This document shows, one piece after another, positions 31,301 through 41,890 of a stretch of DNA of 64,000 bases (position 1 is its first letter; every line of letters begins with the position of its first letter). Under the pieces are notes generated by a model, which ran no database searches, was not told the origin of the DNA, and saw only the letters and a list, made by a program, of their open reading frames with translations. The stretch is from Arctopsyche grandis. Its lineage: Eukaryota; Arthropoda; Insecta; Trichoptera; Hydropsychidae. Location of the stretch: assembly GCF_051622035.1 (NCBI RefSeq), contig NC_135359.1, forward strand, positions 20,421,501 through 20,485,500, read 5' to 3'. Position numbers and translations under genes: made by a program.

Positions 31301-32844
31301 CTAGATAACAACCACCGAGGATTTTGAGTTTTTTAAAGGTGTATTTTAGACTCTCTAATATATCTTGCAACAATATAAAATAAACAAAAGAAGTCTATTA
31401 ATGAATGTATTTTTCCAAAACTAGTTCCATCTTCTTCATTGTTGTTAAAATGCAATGCTCACAATTTAAATGATAAGTCACAATCTAAAATACTCAGCGG
31501 TTAGGGATTTCCATCGAGAAATTCTGCTATGTTTATAAATTTAGAAATTCTGGTGTAAAACAGTCTTTATAAACATTGACATGGATTACATGGCACATGT
31601 TCAATGTATTTTTTTTTCAATGCTACCTCGAAAAGCTTGGCGGGTAGTATTCGTGTTTATTTTTTACATACTCAAAATACAACGCCTATCGGCATATTTC
31701 AGGTTGATGGACTTGTTGGAAAAACGCCGATCGGCGTTGGTCAGCATTCAAAGGGTGAAAATGTGGATATACAGAAGGATTTCGAGATTCTCATGGATGG
31801 TGCATGTCAAGGAGCTGGCTCTGATGGGAAAACATGTCGAAGTGCTCAACAATGTGAAAAGGGGAATATTAGAGTATCTTGGACATGTGATGTGGAACCA
31901 GAAATAAGATATCATGCGCTTAGTAATCCAGGAAAAGATCGTAGTCCAGACAGAGTACGGATGGGAGTTCTGGTTTCCAACGTTCTAGGAGGATGGACAC
32001 ATCAAGAAGAAGATAGGTTTTAAGAAACATCCATCTACGTGGCATCTTCAGAGTAAGGTCAAAAAAGTTAGAGAGCCGTTTCGGGTACATCATATTGTGA
32101 TCAACGTACGACACAACACTAATGTGGTAGGCCCAAATTAACATGGATAGAGGTTGCCAATAAAAACTTGAAAGATGTACAAATACTACTTGAGATGATC
32201 CTGGTGATGTCATATAAGTATTTAGGATAAAGGTTAAGAAATACAAAAAAGGATAAGTTTTGGAATGACATTTGGAGCTTTTCAGTTTTCTGGGAAATGC
32301 TTTCGATTCTTGAAAGGACATCAACGCGTTTACCCGTCTTGGGCCAAATTACAAACAATAATGGCAAGTTTAATATGTAAACAAAAGCTGGGAATGAAAA
32401 CTTGTATGATGTTGAAACTCTCTCGAATGTTTAGAAAATGTATATCTTACCATACACGTCCTGATCGTCGTTGGACCAATCCTGATCATCTTGCTCGACT
32501 CGGTCCGACCAGAGTCCATCGTCGTCTCTGACATCTTCAGCGTCATCTTCCTCGGCTGGATGCGGTCTCTTGCCAAGTCCGAACTCGTATGCGGGACTCC
32601 TTTTTCCGAGGCCGAAGTTGTATACCGGAAGTCGCTTGTACTCCGACACGTACGTATATCCGCGTTTCCGGCCTAGTCCAAAGTCGTACGACGGTGCCCT
32701 CTTATCCATTTCATGTACTTCTGAATCAATTTCGCCATCGGTCTTATCGGGGACGACTTCACCAATATCTGGCCTCGTCTCCTGAGAGCAAAGCACTTGT
32801 GCGCCTAGCACCAACACCAACACACACAACGTCAACGATGGCAT
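24696..32844 (-). CDS. AstA: Allatostatin-A preprohormone, 18 FGL-amide peptides
   Basis: Coding exons 32844-32451 and 25321-24696 give 1,020 nt, 339 residues. A signal peptide (MPSLTLCVLVLVLGAQVLCS) precedes 18 copies of x-Y/F-x-FGLG followed by KR, KK or RR. In order: APSYDFGL, LPVYNFGL, SPAYEFGL, an acidic spacer, ARPYSFGL, LARGYEFGL, five SPYEFGL, AYEFGL, three AAYEFGL, SAYEFGL, AAYEFGL, LPQSVGYKQWYEFGL, DLNKFNFGL. The Gly supplies the C-terminal amide after convertase cleavage. Known roles of AstA are inhibition of juvenile hormone synthesis in some insects and of gut motility and feeding in many, through galanin-like GPCRs. Typical lepidopteran precursors carry about 8-10 peptides, so this one is roughly doubled. 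Confidence 0.97.
24880..25230 (-). repeat. AstA: 30-bp coding tandem array in AstA
   Basis: Twelve consecutive near-identical units of about 30 bp (one is 27 bp, AYEFGLGKR) encode the SPYEFGLGKR/AAYEFGLGKR block. Differences are mostly synonymous third-base changes. Confidence 0.93.
26200..26490. repeat. Dispersed repeat, copy 2 (AstA intron)
   Basis: Reverse-complement relative of 18775-18930 ('attacaacgttgctat', 'caacccagggtaagcat'), next to 'cgtgtatgaacaaactagtat'. Clearly diverged. Confidence 0.55.
28031..28262 (+). mobile_element. tRNA-derived SINE
   Basis: Head ggcggtatagctcggtggttcg with box A, and box B-like gggttcgagca. The body 'cagacttggatatttgtaactc' and tail 'aaatcaccactatttg' match the other copies. 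A second tRNA-like head fragment lies just upstream (27797-27845). Confidence 0.75.
28495..28580. repeat. 39-bp tandem duplication
   Basis: 'atatctttaatatgcgagc...' occurs twice in direct succession, with a partial third copy. Confidence 0.8.
31090..32022 (+). mobile_element. Degenerate RTE/CR1-like LINE fragment
   Basis: NLLLYGTETWILTDAMSK near 31107-31160, then after an insertion FRLMDLLEKRRSALVSIQRV and VKRGILEYLGHVMWNQK (31687-31907), continuing in another frame. The conserved LYGxETW and YLGHVM motifs place it at the RT tail. Confidence 0.6.
32451..32844 (-). CDS. AstA: AstA coding exon 1: signal peptide, peptides 1-3, acidic spacer
   Basis: Residues 1-131. The acceptor tgtttcAG lies one base before the ATG, so an upstream 5'UTR exon must exist beyond 32845. 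GYTYVSEYKR-LPVYNFGL can be cut internally at KR to give a long or short form. The spacer from PHPAEEDDAED on is strongly acidic, as in other AstA precursors. Donor gtatG|GTAAGA, phase 1. Confidence 0.95.
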
Positions 32845-34800
32845 TCTGAAACAAAAAAAAAATCATTCAATTTCAATTAATTTTTGTTAGTTAAGCCCTT
32901 TTTAACGTAACGCAACCTATACATTTATTTTATATATATACCAGGTAGGCCTTACAGGTAACTCCCATGCGCCTTCTTGGCCAATTACAAACATTGCAGC
33001 ATTTTTTTTTAATTATACAAGTCGCTGAATTACGAGACACTGAAAAACTCGCAAATTAACGAGACATCTATGAATTGTAAATACATTTTATTGTACATTA
33101 ATCAATCTCAAATAGTGGTGACATAGTAGGTAGGAAGGATATTTAGACAATTTTACCGGGAACCGTTTCAACAATGAAATCAGAGAAAATTGGCAAACTC
33201 TGATAGGAAACGATCGACCTGGAGTCACAAATATTCAGGTCTGACCCAGCAGCACTGCAGATATACTCGGAAAAATTCTTTTCAATCGAGGTCAGCTCAT
33301 GGGATCGAACTCGGTGCCTCTCGACGCTAAGCAGAAGCTTAACGACCGAGCTATGCTGCTGGCTAAATTATCACTGAGAATAGTATATATACATACATAC
33401 ATATGTAAGGAATACGAACGTGGTGAATTTTGTGAAAGTTAATAGTGGTTTAAATAAATCAATGGTTAATATTTTTAATCTGTATTATTAAGTACGGGTT
33501 GCTTTTATTTTTTTATTTTCTCATAGGCTCAATCTTTATCTACATAATATATGTATATGTATGTAACTTTATTGACGATTTTATATAAGTTGTAAATATA
33601 AATAATTTCACAATGGATAAATTTTAACCTCGATTGACCTTCTTGTCTTTTAAAAGGTGTAATTTTCTCGTTTCGTCCTTGATTTTATTTGCTTTTAACT
33701 TTAGAAAGAAAGGACGATTTAAAGCGTTCCAATTCTTTTCTATTCTATTAATTACTTTCGAGTTTACTACGGCAATAAAGGTTTAACCATCAACTTTTAT
33801 ATGTGTTTAAAGAATGATTCAATCAAATGAACCATTTAGTTCTGAAATTACGTTTCTGTCCTAAATGTGATTTAGAGTACATTATGTATGTGTTGTATTT
33901 TCATTATTACTTTTATATGTAACGAATATGGGATATTTAATGACTTCCCATTAAAATTGAGGTTGTAACTTCGTCGTTGCGTTTTACAAAAATTGCGAGA
34001 TTATAATCCCGTATCGATATTAAGGTTAATGTACATATTAAAGTATACATGGCTGGAAAAGTTTGTTTACATCGTTATTTATTACGGTGAATTTGTAATA
34101 ACTGATACCTGATTCTGTTTACAGGTAAACAAAATGACCAATTTTAAATTTATTTATTTCGTATTCAATTTTCCGTGACAAAGACGAACTTTGCACTTAA
34201 TAATTTAATTTGAAATAGTTTTGCTACCGAAACATCTGACGGCGATACAATATTTTATATTTGTATTGTATAATATTATATTTTTTTCTCAATTTGTGTA
34301 AAATGAATTTGCACACTTTTGAAGACAAAAAAATGAAGGCATTTATTTGTTCCGAAATAACATCCGCCAGTTGGTGCTGACAGACAATGCCAACGGCACT
34401 TTCGTTTAAAAGGGTTATCGTTAACGTCAAAATGCAACTGACAGCGATTTCATTGTTTTCGAACACGACTTTTGATGATTTCTTTAGAGAGTGTCAGAAT
34501 AATTACTTGACCATGACATTGAAAATGTTTGCTTTTTATATATTTATTTCTACTGTATAAATACGTATACGTATACATATGTAGGTATATTCATTAGAAT
34601 ATTTTCTTTATATATAATAATATGAAAAAAAGAAAAACTGAATATTTTGAAGTTTTTTTATTATTTAAAAGTATTGTATCCTATGGTATATTGATATGCC
34701 GTGTGAATACCTAAGCCACGTTGAATATAAGTTATTATTTATTATTACCTAAAGTTTGTATACCTTCAGAAATCTTTTTATGTAGTTTATATATTACACT
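32845..34800. other. Upstream flank of AstA, no second exon identified
   Basis: AT-rich apart from the SINE. The 5'UTR exon required by the acceptor at 32846-32847 must lie here or further right; nothing in the sequence fixes it. Confidence 0.35.
33110..33366 (-). mobile_element. tRNA-derived SINE
   Basis: On the minus strand: agccagcagcatagctcggtcg head, box B gagttcgatccc, body and tail as in the other copies ('cactatttg' end). Confidence 0.8.
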
Positions 34801-34816
34801 GTTCGACACGAAAAAT

Positions 34817-34970
34817 GGTTCAGAGACGAGATATGACTTTTCTTATAGATCTATGCCCAGTAAACACGAATCTAATAAAAAGTGTTGATTGGCTCGAGAT
34901 TCGGAGATATATGTATGTGTGATATACTGGGCATAGATATATAAGAAAAGTTATATCTCGTCTCTGAACC
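34817..34970. repeat. 46-bp inverted repeat with 62-bp loop
   Basis: Left arm 34817-34862 (ggttcagagacgagatat...gcccagta) and right arm 34925-34970 are reverse complements with two mismatches. Could be a minimal foldback MITE or a transcribed hairpin. Confidence 0.85.
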
Positions 34971-35047
34971 AAAAAAAAAGTCGTGAATCATTTTTCGCTT
35001 TTAATTTCATATATAAATAGGTTGTTGACATTTAATTTAAGCGTATT

Positions 35048-35049
<2 letters not shown>

Positions 35050-35089
<40 letters not shown>
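35050..35089. repeat. (TA)n microsatellite
   Basis: About 20 TA units. A shorter run follows at 35175-35190. Confidence 0.9.
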
Positions 35090-35091
<2 letters not shown>

Positions 35092-36335
35092 CAGAACTTC
35101 ATGTGTTTTGATTTAGAATAAATAGCGTGGGACAAAGCGTAGGAAGAATTATTTTAGGTGCTAGAATACTTTGATATATATATATATATAATTTTTAATA
35201 ATATCGATTTTTTTTAAGTCTACATATATTATATTATCGTTGTAGGGAAGATTCTCGAAGTTCAAAAAGTTTATCTTGCAAAATCTGAGAAAAGAGATAA
35301 TTTTACATTCAAATTCGTCTATTGTATTACTGAGTATAAAATAATAAAGGTTAGAAATAAGAGAGGAGCAAGAAAGCGCGTTCGTAATGAAGCAAGGGAT
35401 GGGATGGTGTCTCGCGTTTCATGATTGCGCATTAGCCGAGCGCAGTGCATAATTTCCTAGCGGGCTGTCTCTTTGTGCACAATTGCGATGCACACAATGC
35501 ACTCACACTCTGGCAACCTGTGTGTAAAATTTACGCAAAACTATATAATTAATTTATATATTCTGAGCGAGTAATATTTACTAATGTAAGGAATAAACTG
35601 CATGACAGGAAGTTTTGTGTATTATGCATGGCCACGACCACGACATTTCCGAAATTATTTAAATTTTTCCATTGAGTTAATTTTCGACTATCTCTGAAGT
35701 ACTTATACAGGATGCCAGTTTTATTTTGTTCTTTCTTCCAATAGTTTTTTTTTTAATGAATATGTACCCACATATATATGTATATGTTTACATACATGTC
35801 TTTCCTCAATTTGACAAATAGACAAAGATAGAAACACTGCCTGAGATCTGCGTACATCGGATATTGGTGAGTCATGTTCAATTAGTAATTCAATATTCAT
35901 ATACATTATTATGTACAAAATAAATACAAAATGTGATTGGAGGCTGGAATTTTTAACGACTCCGACCATACAGCCTAAGCATTCAGAATTTTATAAAACA
36001 CGTAATAAAAATTTAGCTCAAAACTCAATGATAAATCTGTTAAAAAAATTATTCAAATATTCCCAAGTAGAAGTCAAATTTCCAATAGGAGATATATGTA
36101 CATATATATAAGTATATACATACATATTTATTTTATTTTATTTCATAGAACATGAACAATCGCCTTTATAGAGTGCACTTAAACAGATACAATACAATCA
36201 ATATAAATATATAAGCATTTTATGCAATGCGAATTCATACAAACATCCACAGTGACATCTATGGAGAAATTTTTGCAGCATTTCAAGAAGCTGAATAACT
36301 TGGGATTATCAAGAGAGATAGAAACGAAAATGAAA

Positions 36336-36484
36336 GGAACCGTATCAATGAAAATCAGAAAAATTGGCAAACTCTGATAAGAAACGATTGAACTGGGGTT
36401 ACAAACCAACGGCTGGCCAGCAGTGGGACTCTAACCCGTGATCACTCTGCTCGAAAGCATAATATGCTAACCACTGTATTAGCT
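36336..36484 (-). mobile_element. SINE fragment
   Basis: Shares 'aaattggcaaactctgat' and 'gaaacgattgaact' with the SINE body. The tRNA-like head is diverged. Confidence 0.6.
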
Positions 36485-37771
36485 TGTAATATTTATTATA
36501 TATTGATAAAAAAGCAAATGTTACTTTATAGTTTCGGAATTTCACGTACATTTGTGATTGTATGAAATTTTATCCATTAAAATAAAATAAATAATTTTAG
36601 AATTGGTGTGGTCGTTGACGATAATTATTCATAGTTTAAGTAAAAAAGCCTATTTTTATATCGAGTCTCAAAAACAAATCAACATATTCCTTAGATTGCA
36701 ATAAAAAAGCTTTCCATGGGCTCATCAATAAATTATGCAAATCTTGAACTTTTTCAATGAAAACTTTTCATGTTTAATATCATCCTTGAATTTTGAAACT
36801 TTGATGAAATTGAACGTATTGAAATTTTTATTGAAACACTTTCTCTTTCTTTGGCATAAAATCGTAATCATATCATACAGATTTTTTATTTATTTTCGGC
36901 ATTAGATTAAATCGTGAAGTCAATAATTGATCGTTTTGTTAAATTAATAAAGTATCTTTAGACAAATTGAAAGTATTCTCAAGGAACATCCCTCTTTGTA
37001 TACAAGAATGTCTTTGAATCTGGAAACGTATTCGGCTTTGTAAACATCTCTGATTCAATAATAATATTTCGCAAATTAATTTCCGCAAAGTTTAACGCTT
37101 ATTTACTTATTAAATTGTAAATCGAGGATTTTCGAAATAATTTCTAGCCTAAGCGTATTTTTTTGTGTGTCCGAAAGATTCAAATGTAATTTTACGGATG
37201 AATTTAAAGTTAATCTTGTTAGCGATTATACCCGTATATACAATATATACGTATGTACATACATGCGTATATTTATGAAATAAAGGGCAAACGTTGAACG
37301 GTGCGGTTTCATAAATACCTGAAATTATCATTCAAAGGGCAAGCGGATGTGGTTCAGCAGCGATTCAAAATTAATGAAGAAACGGCCAAATTCAAAACAA
37401 TCCGACACTTGGGGGCAACCATTAAACCTTTGTTGATGTTATTGTGATAATGCAAGTTGTCGATTAATTAAAAATTCATAGTCATTTTATGGAAATTATT
37501 CAACACTAAATTTAATTATTCGTTCGTGTCCAGAATATGCAGACAGGCAAAATGCAAATTTCAAATACTAAAATATAATAACGGTCATTTTTAGACATGC
37601 CCGAGTACACTATATTGTTTTCGCAAGTATCTTAGAATTGTCACACATGTTGATTTTGAATGATATTAAAATTATATTAATCTAATACTCCTTCACGTAT
37701 GTATTTATTCATATTTTATCAATTTTTATTTTTATTTCATTACAGCTAAACCCATTTTATATTACAGTCAT

Positions 37772-37822
37772 TAAAAATACCCTACCCACCTACAGAGTTT
37801 GTAGGTGGGTAGTATTTTTATA
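37772..37822. repeat. Hairpin: taccctacccacctaca / tgtaggtgggtagta
   Basis: Stem of 12 bp (TACCCACCTACA) plus 9 bp (TAAAAATAC) interrupted by a 2-nt CC bulge, with a loop of about 5 nt. GC-rich in an AT-rich setting. Too short for a typical insect pre-miRNA. Confidence 0.7.
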
Positions 37823-37883
37823 ATAATCAACAAATTCGAAATGCTAGGAATTTGAATTCGCGAGACGGAGATAGGTTGCCAAT

Positions 37884-38084
37884 TTGGTGGAACTGTTTCA
37901 ACAATGAATATCAATGGAGCTGTTTCAACAATGAATCAGATAAATTGGCAAACTCTGGCAGGAAACGATCAAGCTGGAGTCACATACATATATCCAAGAT
38001 CTGGCCAGCGGTATCGGAACAGGGAATTAACGTATGACCTCTCAGTTGAAAGCATCATACGCCAACCATTGAGCAATCTGCTTG
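37884..38084 (-). mobile_element. SINE copy with small internal duplication
   Basis: 'ctgtttcaacaatgaat' occurs twice (37892 and 37920). The rest matches the SINE body ('aaattggcaaactctgg', 'gaaacgatcaagctggagtca'). Confidence 0.65.
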
Positions 38085-38273
38085 GTTTTATACTCTTTTT
38101 GGCATAATCTGAAATCAATGTGCTAAATACATTCCGAGATTCGCTTAACAGGTAAAAATATTGAATACATAATTAGATTATATTATTGATTGAAATATTT
38201 TTCCAAAATAAATCTAAATATTGTAATTAAATAAGCCGCAATATTAAGAAGATGTGAAATTTAAATTTGCATA

Positions 38274-39008
38274 TATGACCGTTATATTTGAAAGTGGCAT
38301 AAGCCCATTTTTTCTTTATTTTGAGAAATATCTCGCAAAAGTAAAAATATTGGTGGGTTGTAATATGTTTATTCAACTTTACCCCTAAAAATAATTTATA
38401 ATACACCCATATATACTAACTTGAAAAAACTGCATGCCATATATAATATTCCGTTTGTTACAGACATTACTAACAAACTAACCAGTAGATTCTATGACAG
38501 AATCACTAATAACCATACTAACACACTTGTGAAGAGTCTCGGTGATTACAACAAAATGTCTATACCCTTCAGGTATAACACACAGATTACCTAAACACAA
38601 TCTACTTTAGGTAATCGACTTTAGAGAGTCTTTAATTAATGTCATGTATTAGATGTATTATGAGCATTTATAAGAATTGTGAATAGGTTTTTGAGCTCTT
38701 TTTTCAATTATGGTGTACATTAACATTTGAATAATATAATACTATGATGACTAACCAAATTAAATTAAATTGTAAAATAGAAAATGATCAGTAGATCAGT
38801 AGCTATTAAAATAGATATAAGATGTATTGCGAACATAATTTCGTAATAATAAAAAGCATTTAAAAATCAAAATCAAATTCCAATTTTCAGAGATTCTGGA
38901 CATATCGAATTTAAAGAAGTAATAGCAATTTGTGGATTAAGTAAACAGAAATAGTGTTTTTGGAACTGAAAATTGGACTTCAGCTACTTTCAAATGTAAC
39001 GGCTCATA
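38274..39008. mobile_element. TIR MITE, copy 1, split by a Jockey insertion
   Basis: Left end TATGACCGTTATATTTGAAA and right end (reversed) TATGAGCCGTTACATTTGAA are inverted repeats. The two halves align with the intact 233-bp copy at 58329-58561. The interruption (about 38355-38885) is Jockey-derived. Confidence 0.75.
38418..38594 (+). mobile_element. Jockey LINE 3' end (RT C-terminus)
   Basis: Intact frame NLKKLHAIYNIPFVTDITNK, LTSRFYDRITNNHTNTLVKS, LGDYNKMSIPFRY to a stop. This is the characteristic Jockey C-terminal sequence. An A-rich tail near 38865 marks the 3' end, so it is a 5'-truncated insertion. Confidence 0.8.
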
Positions 39009-39043
39009 CATAAATAATTTAATAAAAAAAAAACAATTGAATT

Positions 39044-39165
39044 CATTTTGCCTTAGATTTAAATTTGAACTTCATTTTGCCTTAGATTTAAATTTGAACT
39101 TCATTTTGCCTTAGATTTAAATTTGAACTTCATTTTGCCTTAGATTTAAATTTGAACTTCATTTT
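39044..39165. repeat. 29-bp tandem repeat, four copies
   Basis: Unit 'cattttgccttagatttaaa' + 'tttgaactt' starts at 39044, 39073, 39102 and 39131, with a partial copy at 39160. The copies are almost identical. Confidence 0.92.
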
Positions 39166-41609
39166 ATTTTCAAAGAATGTATATTATATAGCCCATCTTT
39201 ATCTGTAATTGAGAGCAATGATTTGATTAGTGCTAATTCATATTTCGAAATTTAAATTATAATATACAATATATGTATGTAACAAGAGTATTTCTGGGAA
39301 AAAATCATACTCGCAAACTTACTAGGGACAATCAAAATACCATTTGAAACTACAAATCCCAGATGCAATTTAAAAAGTTGGGTCTCAAGTACCCACCGTC
39401 GTACCCTCGTATAGTAATTACATCCAGTGATATATGATCGAAACTGTATTTTCTTTGCCTTTGAACTACACCCTTGCTACGTCACTTGAGTGTCTCGTAA
39501 TACGCATTTTCAAAAGCCTTTATAGTACATAACATATATGTACATATACAAATTGAGAGAGATATCCAGAAATTTAAATCGTGTTTATTTATTTAGTATA
39601 GCTAGTAGTTAAGGTAAACCAGACTCAAAATGAATGAATATTTTTGGTTGGCCACAGCCGCTGAAATTGTTTCAAAAACAAGCTTAAATAGGTTTACGTG
39701 TTTAAGCTTTAAAAAGAACAAAGTATCCTTTGGTCACAGAACTCTTTGCGGGAATTTCAAACCTTTGATGTCGCATTAAACGTCTGCCCCGTGTAATTAA
39801 ATGTCTGATGATGGAGACGTTTAATTTACGAGCATTACGGCGCGGCGAAATACTCCGATTCAATTTAAATTTGCAATGAAAAATTCGTCGTAAATGTGTA
39901 ATTTGATTAATCGATTAATTGCAATTAATATATAATATAATATAAAAATTTTAAACTTTTTATTTTTTGTTATATTTACCTAAAATTAAAAATTGAATAA
40001 AGTAAATTTTACCAAATCAGAACTGAGTTGATGGATCTTATATTGAATCGAAACCGTTTGTTGATCTTGAGAGAGTAGTTTTAAATAACGTATCACTAAT
40101 ACCGAGTTGAGACGATACGAGTAAACCCAGACTGAGTCGCTCAGATGTTACTCGTAACGTGGCAACTTCCATCCAACAAAACATATATTTGCACATTGGA
40201 AAAATTAATATCACTGGAATGAATTTATTATCACTTTAAAATCATTAAATCACACAAAGTCGTCAGTATTTTTTAAAACCATGTTTGTATTTATTCTACT
40301 AAAATATTTTTTGTGATACATATGTACTTATACCGTGCTTGTTTTTTATTTGTGACAAAAGTAACTTCTTATTTGTCTATATTTTTGTCTTTTTTGTATT
40401 TTTTGTAATATTTTTATTATATGTTAATGTGTATCAAGTGAATAGTATCTCATTTTTAGTGTTAAGTAGCCAAATTAAAGTTCAGTGTACTTAGTGAATA
40501 CTATCTAAAATAAAGTTCAATTATAAATTCCCCATTATAACACAATATGTATATTGAAAGTGAACTTGAGTTAAATGTGCTCACATTTATTGTGTAAAGC
40601 CGAGGAAGAAGTTCAATACTGAAAAGTTTAACTTTAGAAACATGAAACTTTGAGTAACCAATGTTTTCTATGATTAAATGCAACTAGCTTAAGAGCATGT
40701 GCGAAATGTTTCGTCAAAATAATTTTCACTTTAACCTTAATTTCAAAATTTATTTGCCTTAAAAAATATATAAAATGAGGAAATAAAGCAATTTGCATAT
40801 TGTTTACGAAAAGAGCCTTCAGATATTCGTATGTATGTATGTAAGCAGACTTTAAGTCTCGTCAACACATTATAATCAATAAAGTTTTTTATATGAATCC
40901 TTCCAGTACATACTACTTGTACATCAGTTGAAAAGAATTTACATGAATGTCAGCAAATGGACGACAAATCCAGATAAGTCTCGAGCTTTTTTGGTCACTC
41001 CAGTACGAATTGGTAACGAATGCTATGACGAGGGACGACCTGTTACGCCTGTCAGGTCTCGCAGTCTCTAGGGACCTCCATGGCTCTTCATCTTTGGACC
41101 ATACAATGAAGAATAGGAAGGAGAGGGAGTGGGGGAAATTGGGGTGAGATTTTCCAGTGTGGAAATTGTGTTGAATTTGTCCAATTTCCAAGGCTCGTAT
41201 TTCTAGCAGGTCGTCAACGACAAGTGACACTCGACCGATCCGTCATCACAGAATTGAATATGTTCATATTTCAAATAAGCGAAGTAATGCGACACAAAAT
41301 GTATATAGATAGGTGGCTTGGAAGTTGTTTGAGTGATGTTTGCGAAGGGTTAAACCTTGAAATCAAAATTGAGCAACGATTTTCATATTATTTTCATATG
41401 GTTCAAGGTAATTTCGTCGTCAACACAATTATGGATGGATTCGTTTCAGAATACTTTATGATACTCGTATATGAATTAGTGTCGTTTCAGATATCACGAA
41501 ATAATCATTTTCTAGGCTTATAGTTCGAGATTTTATATAAAATACAAATTATAACGGAAAAATGTGATATCCCAGGGATAAATTGCAAGGTTATTTTTTT
41601 AATATTCTA

Positions 41610-41890
41610 AAGGTATTTATTTACGTGCTGAATCCGATCAAATGCTTTACTGTAGTCAGTGTACATATATGACATCTACTTGAGCACCCTTGTCCATTAA
41701 CTCAGTTAGTTCGTCATTCAATAAAATGATATTTGAGACCGTTGAGCGGTTCTTGAGGAAACCGTGTTGAAACAAACTAAAACGCTGTTTGAGGGCTGGG
41801 AAGAGCTAACTGTAAATAATTTTTTCAAACACTTTAGAAACTATACATAATTTAGAAATTGGGCGGTAATTAGTAAATATGGGGGTAATA
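41610..41890 (-). mobile_element. Non-LTR reverse transcriptase fragment
   Basis: The minus strand reads TNYRPISKLCIVSKVFEKII, a stop, then LFQHGFLKNRSTVSNIILLN and QVDVIYTDYSKAFDRIQH. This is the RT finger/palm start (NYRPIS, HGFxxxRST, DxxKAFDxxxH) of Jockey/R1-type elements. Confidence 0.8.

Larger units (their letters stand above)
25322..32450. other. AstA intron (7.1 kb)
   Basis: Contains a dispersed repeat (26200-26490), a GC-elevated patch (27200-27620) with TAATTA sites, a SINE (28031-28262), a 39-bp tandem pair (28495-28580), GC-elevated patches at 29840-30090 and 30400-30720, and a LINE fragment (31090-32022). No other exon is recognised. Confidence 0.55.

Noticed and set aside
31604..32023. 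139-residue open frame overlapping the LINE fragment
   Set aside because: It is a frame-shifted reading of degenerate reverse transcriptase; the conserved motifs change frame within it.
39044..39165. CRISPR-like array
   Set aside because: Units are directly adjacent with no spacers, in a eukaryotic nuclear setting; it is a plain tandem repeat.
40913..41230. 105-residue minus-strand open frame as an upstream AstA exon
   Set aside because: No signal peptide, no family match and no donor that would connect it to the acceptor before the AstA start.
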